A stretch of 64,000 bases of DNA from Pseudomonadota bacterium (GTDB lineage Bacteria; Pseudomonadota; Gammaproteobacteria; Pseudomonadales; Moraxellaceae). Positions within the stretch are counted from its first letter, which is position 1; every line of letters begins with the position of its first letter. The notes below the pieces were generated by a model. That model searched no databases and was not told the origin of the DNA. It was given only the letters and a program-made list of their open reading frames with translations. Of this stretch, positions 10,499-18,830 are shown in pieces. Where the stretch lies: positions 1 through 64,000 of the forward strand of contig JAEWKT010000061.1 in assembly GCA_023393635.1 (NCBI GenBank), in the 5' to 3' direction. The translations under genes were made by a program, and so were the position numbers.

Positions 10499-11026
10499 TT
10501 ACGCAGAAGCATTCAAATACGCTTGATCTTGTATCAACTTACTGAATAGAAAAATATGCCACTGCTGACCCTGACGTTCAAAATATCCGCTAGCATATTG
10601 CGCTAAAGCATCTGGCAACTGCGAACTTGAACTAAAATAACTTTGCTTATTAAAGTGCTGAATCCCCATCACCTGATCAACAATAATGCCCCCATAACTG
10701 TCAGGTTGATCAATGATCATTACCTTACTGAGCTTGCTTAATTCGGTCTCAGGCAAGTTTAAAAAGATGGCTAAATCAGTTAATGGTAATAATCGGCCAC
10801 GTACGTTGGCCAAGCCACGTATCCACGACTGAGCACCAGGTACTGTGGTACTGCCAGGTACTGGAATCACCTCAGCCACCTCACCCAAAGGCGCAACAAA
10901 CTGATAGCCCGCAAAGGCAAAAGCAATTCCTGACCAGCGTGTATTTTCATTTTCCTGGCCACCCTGCTGACGCTGCCTGCCATAGTCCGCCAGTCTAAGT
11001 AGTTCAATGAATCCGCGGGCTGCCAT
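10499..11026 (-). CDS. pilI: PilI, CheW-family adaptor
   Basis: 175 residues consisting of one CheW domain (~30-165): AFAGYQFVAPLGEVAEVIPVP, then the conserved WIRGLANVRGRLLPLTDL and the loop around GIIVDQVMGIQ. It couples the receptor PilJ to the kinase ChpA. The start ATG lies two bases after the pilH stop codon, so translation of the two is probably coupled. The pilG-pilH-pilI-pilJ order is the standard one for this system. Confidence 0.93.
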   Translation of the reverse strand: MAARGFIELLRLADYGRQRQQGGQENENTRWSGIAFAFAGYQFVAPLGEVAEVIPVPGSTTVPGAQSWIRGLANVRGRLLPLTDLAIFLNLPETELSKLSKVMIIDQPDSYGGIIVDQVMGIQHFNKQSYFSSSSQLPDALAQYASGYFERQGQQWHIFLFSKLIQDQAYLNASA

Positions 11027-11028
11027 AA

Positions 11029-11397
11029 CTAAACTGCCGAGAGAAGTTGATAAATAACACGCATCAAAGACTCTTCTTCAATGGGTTTGGTTAAATAGTC
11101 ACGAGCACCTTGACGTTTGCCCCACACCCGATCCGTTTCCTGATCTTTAGTACTGACAATAACAATAGGGATATGCTTGGTCTCGGCACCACGTGTTAAT
11201 TGACGGGTCGCCTGAAAACCGTTGATCCCTGGCATGACCACGTCCATCAAAATTAAATCTGGAATTTCAGCACGCGCCATACTAATGCCATCTGCGCCAT
11301 TAGGTGCTTCTAGTACCTCATGACCATTACGTTGCAGGATTTCACGAAACCGATAAGTTTCGGTTGGAGAGTCATCAATTACCAAGATACGAGCCAC
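11029..11397 (-). CDS. pilH: PilH, single-domain response regulator
   Basis: 122 residues, one CheY-like receiver with Asp8-Asp9 for Mg2+ binding, phospho-acceptor Asp52 in LILMDVVMPG, Thr83 in VSTKD and Lys104 in LTKP. In Pseudomonas, PilH is phosphorylated by ChpA and opposes PilG, affecting PilT-driven pilus retraction; that role is carried over from the family. The ribosome site GGAGC lies just upstream. It has a long beta4-alpha4 region (RVWGKRQGARDYLTKP) like other PilH proteins. Confidence 0.93.
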   Translation of the reverse strand: MARILVIDDSPTETYRFREILQRNGHEVLEAPNGADGISMARAEIPDLILMDVVMPGINGFQATRQLTRGAETKHIPIVIVSTKDQETDRVWGKRQGARDYLTKPIEEESLMRVIYQLLSAV

Positions 11398-11411
11398 AAT
11401 GCTGCTCCTTT

Positions 11412-11795
11412 TTAAATACTAACGTGTTGTCGAATGGCACCAAATAGTTCTTCTTTACTAAAGGGTTTGGTCAGATATTCATCAGAACCAACGATACGAC
11501 CTTTTGCCTTATCAAACAAACCATCTTTACTAGACAGCATAATGACTGGCGTTTTCTGAAAAGTTTGGTTGTTTTTAATCAATGCACAGGTCTGATAACC
11601 ATCTAAACGTGGCATCATAATGTCGACAAAGATAATATCAGGATTTGAGTCAGCAATTTTGGCCAGTGCGTCAAAACCATCAACTGCAGTAAATACTGTA
11701 CAACCTACTTTCTGCAATAACGTCTCAGCAGTTCTACGGATGGTTTTGGAGTCATCAATGACCATTACCTTCAAGCCAGAAAAGTTCTCTTCCAT
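11412..11795 (-). CDS. pilG: PilG, single-domain response regulator, first gene of the operon
   Basis: 127 residues from the ATG at 11795. That start is preferred over the in-frame ATG at 11804 because GGGAAG then lies 9 bases upstream rather than touching the start codon, and because Pseudomonas PilG also begins close to GLKVMVIDDSK. The receiver has Asp14-Asp15, phospho-acceptor Asp58 in IIFVDIMMPRLDG, and the near-invariant stretch SSKDGLFDKAKGRIVGSDEY. Phosphorylated by ChpA, it promotes pilus extension and, in related species, cAMP signalling. Any promoter for the whole locus should lie in the region just upstream, shared with a divergent gene. Confidence 0.94.
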   Translation of the reverse strand: MEENFSGLKVMVIDDSKTIRRTAETLLQKVGCTVFTAVDGFDALAKIADSNPDIIFVDIMMPRLDGYQTCALIKNNQTFQKTPVIMLSSKDGLFDKAKGRIVGSDEYLTKPFSKEELFGAIRQHVSI

Positions 11796-12186
11796 TGGTT
11801 TCATCTTCCCGTGTTATCTTAAGTGCGCGCTATAAATTTTGCTAAGAACGGCGTTTTATCGACCATAGGGTCATGCCCTAGTTTACTTTTGACTTTTTAG
11901 CATAAATGCTACAACTTTGCCAATGCACAAATACAATGTTTGACTCTTCTATTCATTTTTTTTGCATTTATTAGTGTTTATAATCAATTTATAATCACAT
12001 TCATTACTTCAGCCAATAAAAATGTTATTTTAGGCACTAGACATTTATGTTTATTGCATCACTCTTTGATTTCTGCTTGAGCGGGAGGATTCAAAGGGCT
12101 GTAAACTACTGATCCTAGCAGTCTAAGGGCGTCAATGATTGTGACTAAATTGTCATTTAACTATCTTCCTTTACTTAGGTAATTGC
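11796..12186. other. Divergent intergenic region between pilG and the DUF4124 gene
   Basis: About 390 bases with no convincing coding frame. It is strongly AT-rich around 11940-12010, where two near-identical TTATAATCA stretches occur. It must hold promoters in both directions, but I could not assign -35/-10 pairs with confidence, and no clear operator palindrome was found. Confidence 0.5.
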
Positions 12187-12897
12187 ATGAGCCGACTTTT
12201 TGCTACGCCAATATATGCTACGTATCTTAAGGCAGTAAACGTCAAATTGTCTTTATATCTCTCCATGCTCGCAAGCGTATGTGGTGTATTCATGGCTTTT
12301 GGCCTCTTATATACTGTGCCTTCTATTGCGATAGCTTATGAGTATGCCAACAGCTCAAATAACACCATGGCGCAACCAAAAATAAGATGGTATCGCTATT
12401 ATAATAGTAATGGTCAGCCCAGTTTAAGTAGCACCATTACTGACCAGCATTTAAAATATGGTTATGAAGCACTTGACCGCAACATGCAAGTTGTAAAACG
12501 GGCTTCTCCCTACTCTGCTGATAGTTATGCAGTGCAAAAAGCCAAGCGCGATGCACAAGAAGCAAAACGCCAATCCGATCTTAGCTTAAAAAAGACCTAT
12601 GGCTCTGCAACACAAGCAGCGGCTAAACGTGACCAGATTCTGGCGGATATGGGCTCACGCAAGGTGTATTTGCAAGCGCAGTTAACCAGTCTACAGCGGG
12701 CATTAGGCAGTGACATTGCTCAGGCGGCTGTGTTTGAGCGGCAAGGTAAGTCAATTCCAGCAGGGCTTCAAAAAAGCCTGGACACAAACCGTAAGAATGT
12801 GGCTGATGCCGAACAAAATATCCGTGCTATTAGCGAGCGACAACAACAAGTACGGCAAGAATATGAGGAAATCATTCGCCGCTTAAACAGAATATAA
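12187..12897 (+). CDS. DUF4124-like domain protein with membrane anchor and coiled coil
   Basis: 236 residues. A hydrophobic segment at about 20-52 could be a signal anchor or an unusually long signal peptide. It is followed by a DUF4124-like block (IRWYRYYNSNGQPSLSSTIT, ~67-85) in which an aromatic strand precedes G-Q-P. The C-terminal half (~110-235) is highly charged and predicted helical, with heptad-like repeats rich in Gln, Ala and Arg. Function is unknown; proteins of this type are exported envelope proteins of Gammaproteobacteria. It is transcribed away from pilG and 190 bases before the efflux genes, so an operon with them is possible but not shown. Confidence 0.7.
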   Translation: MSRLFATPIYATYLKAVNVKLSLYLSMLASVCGVFMAFGLLYTVPSIAIAYEYANSSNNTMAQPKIRWYRYYNSNGQPSLSSTITDQHLKYGYEALDRNMQVVKRASPYSADSYAVQKAKRDAQEAKRQSDLSLKKTYGSATQAAAKRDQILADMGSRKVYLQAQLTSLQRALGSDIAQAAVFERQGKSIPAGLQKSLDTNRKNVADAEQNIRAISERQQQVRQEYEEIIRRLNRI

Positions 12898-13086
12898 AAC
12901 AAAAAAACTGCATCCTTCAATCTGCTTTTGGTATGCTTGGCGCGGCTTTATTTTTAACATCAGGTGATTTAAGGTGAAGTAACACTTTATATCACTGTCG
13001 AAAGCTACCATATATTAAGATTACGCTCATTTTTAAAAGGCGTTTTTTATAGTAATTTGAATAATATAAAATCTGGGACTGATTTT

Positions 13087-14190
13087 ATGAAAAATATACG
13101 CCTTATTTCATATCCTATTTCTGCTATTTTATTGTCGTCACTGTTGCTCACTGCGTGTAACAAACCTGAAACTAGCACGCCATTACAAAACACAGTTCAG
13201 CCTATTGAGTTAATTGGCTCTGATCTGGTTAAACCTGAATATAAAAGTCTAAACCATACGGTCAATTTTACAGGCACACTTCAAGCCAAACAACGCACTT
13301 CAGTACAGGCGGAAACCTCAGGCTCAATTATCCAAATTTATGCCAATAACGGTGACCGTGTGAACAAAGGTCAAACTTTATTGCGTTTAAACAATCAGGA
13401 TGATCAGGCACGACTTTTACAGGCTAAAGCCAACTACACTGCTGCCAAAGCCCAGGCAGATTTAAGTAAAAATCTGGCTGAGCGCAATAGACGCTTATTT
13501 CAGCAAGGATTTATTGCAGAAATAGAATATGAGCGCAGTCAGGTAGATGCACAAGCGCAACGTGAGAATTTGACCGCTCAACAAGCATTAGTGGATATTG
13601 CAAAAAAAGCCGCCAATGATGCCATTGTCCAGGCGCCTATATCTGGCATTATTTCTAATCGTCAGGTACAAACTGGCCAGACCGTAACCAATGGCCAAAC
13701 TTTATTTGAGATAGTAAATCCCAACACCATAGAGTTGCAGGGTTCTGTGCCTGATAACAACCAGACCAATTTAAAAATAGGCCAGTTGGTTCAATTTCAA
13801 TTTGCGGGTGAAACCAAGCCTGTGTTTACAGCCCACATTTCTAGAATTAATCCAATCGCTGATTCCGCCAGCCGTGCTTTACTATTTTATGCTGATGTCA
13901 ACAATACCGCTGCAAGCTTAAATATTGGCAATTATGTGCAAGGAACAATTACGCTTGAGGGTGGCCAAAGTGGTTTAGTCATTCCAAACACCGCAATTTG
14001 GCAACAAGATAACCACTCTTATGTTTGGGTGGTGCGCGGGCAAAAACTGATGAAAGTAAAAATCAATATCGTCGTTATGGATGAGATGAACAACACGGCG
14101 TTGGTAGAAGGAATTGAACCGACCGATCAGGTGAGTTTGATTAAAGTGCCAGACGAATCCAATGGCAGAGCAATTAAAATTGGCAGTTAA
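13087..14190 (+). CDS. RND efflux periplasmic adaptor (membrane fusion) lipoprotein
   Basis: 367 residues from the ATG at 13087. A signal peptide ends in the lipobox LLTAC with Cys24. Then come a beta-barrel/lipoyl half (TSVQAETSGSIIQIYANNGDRV), a short alpha-hairpin (~90-150), the second lipoyl half (DAIVQAPISGIISNRQVQTGQ) and beta-barrel and membrane-proximal domains. This is the HlyD/AcrA-type adaptor that links the inner-membrane pump encoded next to an outer-membrane channel. An upstream in-frame TTG at 13057 would add 10 residues before the signal peptide and is less likely. The substrate is unknown. Confidence 0.9.
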   Translation: MKNIRLISYPISAILLSSLLLTACNKPETSTPLQNTVQPIELIGSDLVKPEYKSLNHTVNFTGTLQAKQRTSVQAETSGSIIQIYANNGDRVNKGQTLLRLNNQDDQARLLQAKANYTAAKAQADLSKNLAERNRRLFQQGFIAEIEYERSQVDAQAQRENLTAQQALVDIAKKAANDAIVQAPISGIISNRQVQTGQTVTNGQTLFEIVNPNTIELQGSVPDNNQTNLKIGQLVQFQFAGETKPVFTAHISRINPIADSASRALLFYADVNNTAASLNIGNYVQGTITLEGGQSGLVIPNTAIWQQDNHSYVWVVRGQKLMKVKINIVVMDEMNNTALVEGIEPTDQVSLIKVPDESNGRAIKIGS

Positions 14191-14274
14191 CCACTTTAAT
14201 TGCTTCACTCAAACCAGCAACTCACTCGATGCTCTAGTACTGTAGTAATAAGATAAAAATATAAAGGTAAAAAT

Positions 14275-17200
14275 ATGTGGCTGACCCGAATTAGTGTTAA
14301 TAACCCCGTATTTACTGCCATGCTCATGCTGGCGTTGATGGTCATCGGTTTGGCCTCATGGCAACGCATGACTGTCGAAGAATTTCCTGATATCGACTTC
14401 CCTTTTGTGGTGGTATATACCACCTACCCTGGTGCATCGCCAGAAATGGTAGAAAGTGACGTTACTAAAAAACTAGAAGACTCTATTAACACGATTTCAG
14501 GCGTTAAGCAGGTTATTTCGACCTCCCGTGAAGGCTTATCTACCGTTATTGTTGAATTTAATCTGGATGTGGCATCGGGCTTGGCTGCGCAAGACGTACG
14601 CGACAAAGTTGCCATTGTTCAGCCGCAATTACGTGATGAAGTAGAAGATCCGTTAATTCAGCGCTATAACCCCAGTGATGCGCCTGTATTGTCTATTGTA
14701 TTTCGCTCTGAAAGCATGCCCATCCGCGAGCTGAGCGACTTTTTGGACAAGCAAATTATTCCACAGTTACGCACTATTTCAGGTGTGGGTAACGTGAACA
14801 TGCTTGGTGGTGTAGAACGGCAAATTCGGATTGAAGTACAACCTGAAAAAATGCAGGCCTTAGGGGTCAGCATTGACCAGATTATTAATGTGCTACGCAG
14901 TGAAAATCTACAACTTCCCAGTGGCACATTAAAGAGTGGCAATCAGGAGTTGGTGGTTGAAGTTAAAGGCAGGCTAGCAAATCCCATTGACTTTAATCAG
15001 CTGGTGGTGGCACGCCAGCATCAAACCCCTATTTATTTGTCTCAAGTAGCCAAGGTCATTGATAGTCAGGCTGAAGCCGACTCAGGGGCGTTTTTAAATG
15101 GTAAATCTGCTGTTAGTCTGGATATTTTAAAAACCTCAGAAGCCAATATTATTGAGGTAGTTGACCAAAGCAAAGCCAATTTAGAAAAAATACGTGAACA
15201 ACTGCCAGCTGGGGTCACTTTTACTTTAAGTTCTGATCGCGCAAAATCTATTCGGGGCTCAATCACTGACGTGGTGAAAACCCTGCTTGAAGGCGGCGTA
15301 CTGGCCATTGTGATTGTATTGCTATTTTTGGGCTCCTGGCGCTCTACCGTGATTACAGGCCTAACCTTACCCATTTCTCTACTTGGCACCTTGGCAGTCT
15401 TGTGGGCATTTGGTTTTAGCATTAACTTAATGACGCTGATGGCACTGTCATTATGTATTGGTTTGCTCATTGATGATGCAATTGTCGTGCGTGAAAATAT
15501 TGTGCGCCATGCGGCAATGGGCAAGGATCACAAGCAAGCCGCACTGGATGGCACAAAGGAAATTGGCTTGGCAGTATTGGCCACTACTTTAACCATTGTT
15601 GCGGTGTTTTTACCCGTTGCTTTTATGGGTGGTATTATCGGTCGGTTTTTCTACCAGTTTGGGGTAGCGGTCAGTTCTGCCGTACTCATCTCTATGTTCG
15701 TCAGCTTAACGCTAGATCCAATGCTATCGGCCATATGGCCTGAAAAACCACAACGTGATGAAAATAAAAACTGGTTCCAACGCTTTTTAGATAAGTGCTC
15801 TGATGCCATTAACAGCTTAAACGACATTTATACAGGCATCCTAAAATTTTGCTTACGTTTTCGTTTGCTTACTGTCGGGGCTGCTGTTTTATCACTAATT
15901 GCAGGATTTGGTCTTGCTGGCATGATTGGTAAAGAGTTTGTGCCTACACCTGATCTGGGTGAACTAAAAATTCAGTTTGAAACACCTGTGGATTCTACCC
16001 TGCAATATACCGAAGCCAAGGTAAAACAAGTTGATCAAATTTTAAGGGATTTTCCTGAAGTTGTCATGACTTATGGATCAATTAACTCAATAGGTAATGC
16101 AGGTCGCAACAGTGCAGTACTGAGGGTAACACTTAAGCCCAAGCGCGAGCGAGAACGCGGCTTAAATCAACTCACTGATCTGATGCGTGAGCGCTTACAA
16201 TCAGTGGGTGGCATTACCCTCACCTCCATTTCAGCCCAAGATGACAGTATCTCGGGCGGCCTAAAACCCATTATGATTTCGATTACAGGGCCTGAACTGG
16301 ATCAACTCCAAACATTGTCTGATCAATTTATGGCAAAAATGGAAAAAATTCCAGGAATTGTTGATTTGGAGTCATCGCTTTCTGAGCCTAAACCGACTCT
16401 GGCAATCCACTTAAACCGTGCCGCCGCCAGTGATTTAGGCTTATCTGTGGGACAGATTAGCCAGGCACTACGCCCTTTATTGGCGGGAGATAACGTCACC
16501 ACGTGGCAAGATCGTCGCGGTGAAAACTATGATGTGAATATTCGGCTACCTGAGTCTGGGCGGCAGGATGCGGCACAACTGCAAAATCTGTATTTTACCT
16601 CAAGCAACTTAATGACCAATCAATCTGGTGAGCAACAATCCAGTTTAATTCCGCTGTCTCAAATTGCTACTTTTGAACAAACCCTAGGTGCCTCGCAAAT
16701 CAATCGACGCAATTTGTTTAGAGAAGTATTGATTGATGCCAATACATTTGGTCGCCCAGCAGGCGACATTGGGGATGACATTAAGCGTATTCAAGAAGAA
16801 ATGAAGTTACCAGCGGGATATCACTTTCAAACTGAAGGTGCTAATAAAGACATGGAAGAGTCGATTGGTTATGCAGGTACTGCATTGCTGCTTGCCGTAT
16901 TATTTATTTATATGGTACTCGGGTCGCAATTCAATAGCTTCTTGCATCCACTCACTATTATGGCATCACTGCCGTTGTCATTAATTGGTGTGTTTTTATC
17001 GTTATTCTTATTTAACAGCACACTCAATATCTTCTCCATCATTGGCATTATTATGCTGATGGGATTAGTCACCAAAAATGCAATTTTGCTCATCGACTTT
17101 ATTAAAAAGGCAGTTGATCGTGGCCTACCCCGATACGATGCCATCATTCAAGCAGGACAAACACGGCTGCGGCCTATTTTAATGACAACCAGTGCCATGG

Positions 17201-17400
17201 TAATGGGTATGGTGCCATTAGCCCTAGGCTTAGGTGAAGGTGCAGAACAGCGTGCCCCAATGGCCCATGCCATTATTGGTGGGGTAATTACTTCTACCTT
17301 ATTAACACTGGTGGTTGTGCCCGTGATTTATACTTATATGGATGATTTAAAAAACTGGAGCGCGCGCCAAATAAAACGAATTAGCCATCGCAACTACTAA
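14275..17400 (+). CDS. RND multidrug-type efflux pump, HAE1 family
   Basis: 1041 residues, the size of AcrB/MexB. It has 12 expected membrane spans, two large periplasmic loops, and the proton-relay residues Asp400-Asp401 (GLLIDDAIVVREN) and Lys934 (LVTKNAILLIDF). The N-terminus (MWLTRISVNNPVFTAMLML, with EEFPDIDFP) resembles the MdtB/MdtC and MexK-like branch more than AcrB itself. It lies 84 bases after the adaptor gene, so the two form one transport unit. No outer-membrane factor gene is nearby, so a TolC-like channel would have to come from elsewhere. Specific drugs or substrates cannot be read from the sequence. Confidence 0.92.
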   Translation: MWLTRISVNNPVFTAMLMLALMVIGLASWQRMTVEEFPDIDFPFVVVYTTYPGASPEMVESDVTKKLEDSINTISGVKQVISTSREGLSTVIVEFNLDVASGLAAQDVRDKVAIVQPQLRDEVEDPLIQRYNPSDAPVLSIVFRSESMPIRELSDFLDKQIIPQLRTISGVGNVNMLGGVERQIRIEVQPEKMQALGVSIDQIINVLRSENLQLPSGTLKSGNQELVVEVKGRLANPIDFNQLVVARQHQTPIYLSQVAKVIDSQAEADSGAFLNGKSAVSLDILKTSEANIIEVVDQSKANLEKIREQLPAGVTFTLSSDRAKSIRGSITDVVKTLLEGGVLAIVIVLLFLGSWRSTVITGLTLPISLLGTLAVLWAFGFSINLMTLMALSLCIGLLIDDAIVVRENIVRHAAMGKDHKQAALDGTKEIGLAVLATTLTIVAVFLPVAFMGGIIGRFFYQFGVAVSSAVLISMFVSLTLDPMLSAIWPEKPQRDENKNWFQRFLDKCSDAINSLNDIYTGILKFCLRFRLLTVGAAVLSLIAGFGLAGMIGKEFVPTPDLGELKIQFETPVDSTLQYTEAKVKQVDQILRDFPEVVMTYGSINSIGNAGRNSAVLRVTLKPKRERERGLNQLTDLMRERLQSVGGITLTSISAQDDSISGGLKPIMISITGPELDQLQTLSDQFMAKMEKIPGIVDLESSLSEPKPTLAIHLNRAAASDLGLSVGQISQALRPLLAGDNVTTWQDRRGENYDVNIRLPESGRQDAAQLQNLYFTSSNLMTNQSGEQQSSLIPLSQIATFEQTLGASQINRRNLFREVLIDANTFGRPAGDIGDDIKRIQEEMKLPAGYHFQTEGANKDMEESIGYAGTALLLAVLFIYMVLGSQFNSFLHPLTIMASLPLSLIGVFLSLFLFNSTLNIFSIIGIIMLMGLVTKNAILLIDFIKKAVDRGLPRYDAIIQAGQTRLRPILMTTSAMVMGMVPLALGLGEGAEQRAPMAHAIIGGVITSTLLTLVVVPVIYTYMDDLKNWSARQIKRISHRNY

Positions 17401-17530
17401 GGAAAGTAATAGTGGCTGCGATGACGAAACTTTTGTCTAAGTTAAGCTTTTTTACGTCTACTTTTTAGATGAGTCAATTCTTTGAATAAGCCATTTATTC
17501 AGGTAGATGTTCATGCAAAGAACTATTTAT

Positions 17531-18346
17531 TTAGGAAATATAACTGTTTAACTCACTAAAATCGTGTGAACAAAACACCTGCACCTCATTGCTATGCTGA
17601 TCAATTAATTGTTTAACTCGTTTGATATAGCTAAGCCGTTGTTTATTATCTGCTGCCATTAAGTTTTCCGCCTGCCGCAATAGACTGGGGGCTTTGCCAT
17701 CCAAGCTACGACGATCCATGTACAAATCGCCCACATGGAACAGCCATTGGTTATCCGCATTTTTAACGGCGACACCGCAGTGCCCCTGTGTATGTCCATG
17801 CAAAGGCACTAATAAAATGTCTTCATGTATTCCTTTTAAGCGTTGGACATTTTCAAAGCCAAACCAACTTTCTGTCGTATTAATAGTTGCTGTCCATTTT
17901 GGTTTATAGCTAAATTGTTTAGCGCGATAACGAGACTTTTCCATCCAGTTTCTGGGATTTAAAGCAGCTTCTACCTCGGTGCTACACGCATGAATATTGG
18001 CCATTGGAAAATCTGAAATACCGCCCGCATGGTCTAAATCCAGATGGGTTAATATAATATTTTTTACATCACGTCGGTTAAAGCCCATTTTATCAATTTG
18101 AAACAAGGCAGTTTCTTCTAATAATAACTGTGGTTGCATAAGTAATTTAAATGCACGCCCCAAGTGCTTTGAGTGGACAATATCTTGAACACCAAAACCA
18201 GTATCAACAAGTATTAAGCTATCATTAGTTTCAATTAACAGGCAATGACAGCACATACGGGCTGTCTCCAGCAGTCCACCACTACCCTGCAAGAGTTTTT
18301 TACAGCTTGGGCAAAACGTACCACAGTTAAGATGATGAATTTTCAT
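17531..18346 (-). CDS. MBL-fold metallo-hydrolase with HxDxDH motif
   Basis: 271 residues. The metal site reads THLDLDHAGG (His101, Asp103, Asp105, His106), so the usual second histidine of HxHxDH is Asp. Further ligands are likely in LHGHTQGHCG and FHVGDLY, and a CSHD motif lies near the C-terminus. The N-terminus has Cys clusters (NCGTFCPSC, MCCHCLLIE) typical of a subfamily distantly related to lactonases. A role in lactone or ester hydrolysis is possible but unproven. It is convergent with the RND pump, and its start (ATG at 18346) has no strong ribosome site. Confidence 0.75.
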   Translation of the reverse strand: MKIHHLNCGTFCPSCKKLLQGSGGLLETARMCCHCLLIETNDSLILVDTGFGVQDIVHSKHLGRAFKLLMQPQLLLEETALFQIDKMGFNRRDVKNIILTHLDLDHAGGISDFPMANIHACSTEVEAALNPRNWMEKSRYRAKQFSYKPKWTATINTTESWFGFENVQRLKGIHEDILLVPLHGHTQGHCGVAVKNADNQWLFHVGDLYMDRRSLDGKAPSLLRQAENLMAADNKQRLSYIKRVKQLIDQHSNEVQVFCSHDFSELNSYIS

Positions 18347-18468
18347 TATTTTTAAAGAGTCCTTACACGCTTATATAACTCCTAAAGTTTATAGCGCATT
18401 TTCTTTACTGGGCAGACTTAAAGTTTATTTTATGTGAACAAAAATTTCCTGATAGTTACCACATGTTA

Positions 18469-18496
18469 TTAAATGTAAGTTAAAGCTTACATTTAA
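18469..18496. promoter_or_regulatory. GacA-type upstream activating sequence
   Basis: A perfect 11-base inverted repeat with a 6-base spacer. Its core is TGTAAG (18474-18479), TTAAAG, CTTACA (18486-18491), an exact match to the TGTAAG-N6-CTTACA box that the response regulator GacA uses to activate rsmY/rsmZ-type genes in pseudomonads. The centre lies about 65 bases before the inferred start of the small RNA, a usual distance. No other copy was seen in the window. Confidence 0.82.
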
Positions 18497-18547
18497 TGCT
18501 GTGATTAGCACTATGCCTATAGCAAAATTTATTGCATTATTCTTTAC

Positions 18548-18706
18548 AGCGATACAAGGACGTCATGGCAAGGGTTTAGCCATAGGGATAGCATCAATCG
18601 CAGGGTTTGTATGGATGATTCGAACGGATTATTCAAAAGACAGGAAGTCAACCGTTGTACCAAAAAATGCCCGACCATTCAGGATGAATCATGTCGGGCT
18701 TTTTTA
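18548..18706 (+). ncRNA. Candidate Rsm/Csr-type decoy RNA (RsmY/RsmZ-like)
   Basis: About 160 bases with no believable protein. Six GGA motifs lie on the plus strand at 18558, 18586, 18613, 18626, 18643 and 18682 (first base). The one at 18643 sits in a GAC-AGGAA-GTC mini-hairpin, the one at 18626 in a GAA/TTC-closed loop, and the last in the apical loop of the terminator (C-AGGAT-G). CsrA/RsmA binds ANGGA in hairpin loops, so the RNA could sequester this repressor. A -10-like CATTAT (18535-18540) with no good -35 fits activation from the GacA box. The ends are inferred: start from the promoter spacing, 3' end from the T-run. Primary sequence of this RNA class is poorly conserved, so the call rests on architecture. 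Confidence 0.75.
18669..18705 (+). terminator. Intrinsic terminator of the small RNA
   Basis: GCCCGAC (18669-18675) pairs with GTCGGGC (18693-18699). An inner ATTC/GAAT stem closes an AGGAT loop, and six Ts follow. The loop doubles as a GGA motif for CsrA binding. Confidence 0.88.
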
Positions 18707-18830
18707 TGTCTATTCATCACATCTCCGCTCTCTATAAATGTTCTAATAAAATGTTTATTTGCATCTGGCACGCGCTACAATTATTCCTCTCACTGACTAA
18801 ACATGCTGCCTCAATGCGTGAGGATAAATT

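Noticed and set aside
15066..15524. 152-codon open frame opposite the RND pump
   Set aside because: Complement of a conserved membrane region of the pump, no ribosome site.
18611..18630. GATTCGAACGG resembles a tRNA T-arm
   Set aside because: There is no acceptor stem, anticodon arm or CCA-type 3' end around it; it belongs to the GGA-rich RNA.
18501..18737. 78-codon open frame across the small RNA region
   Set aside because: No ribosome site, atypical composition, and it runs through the terminator hairpin; the region fits a non-coding RNA better.
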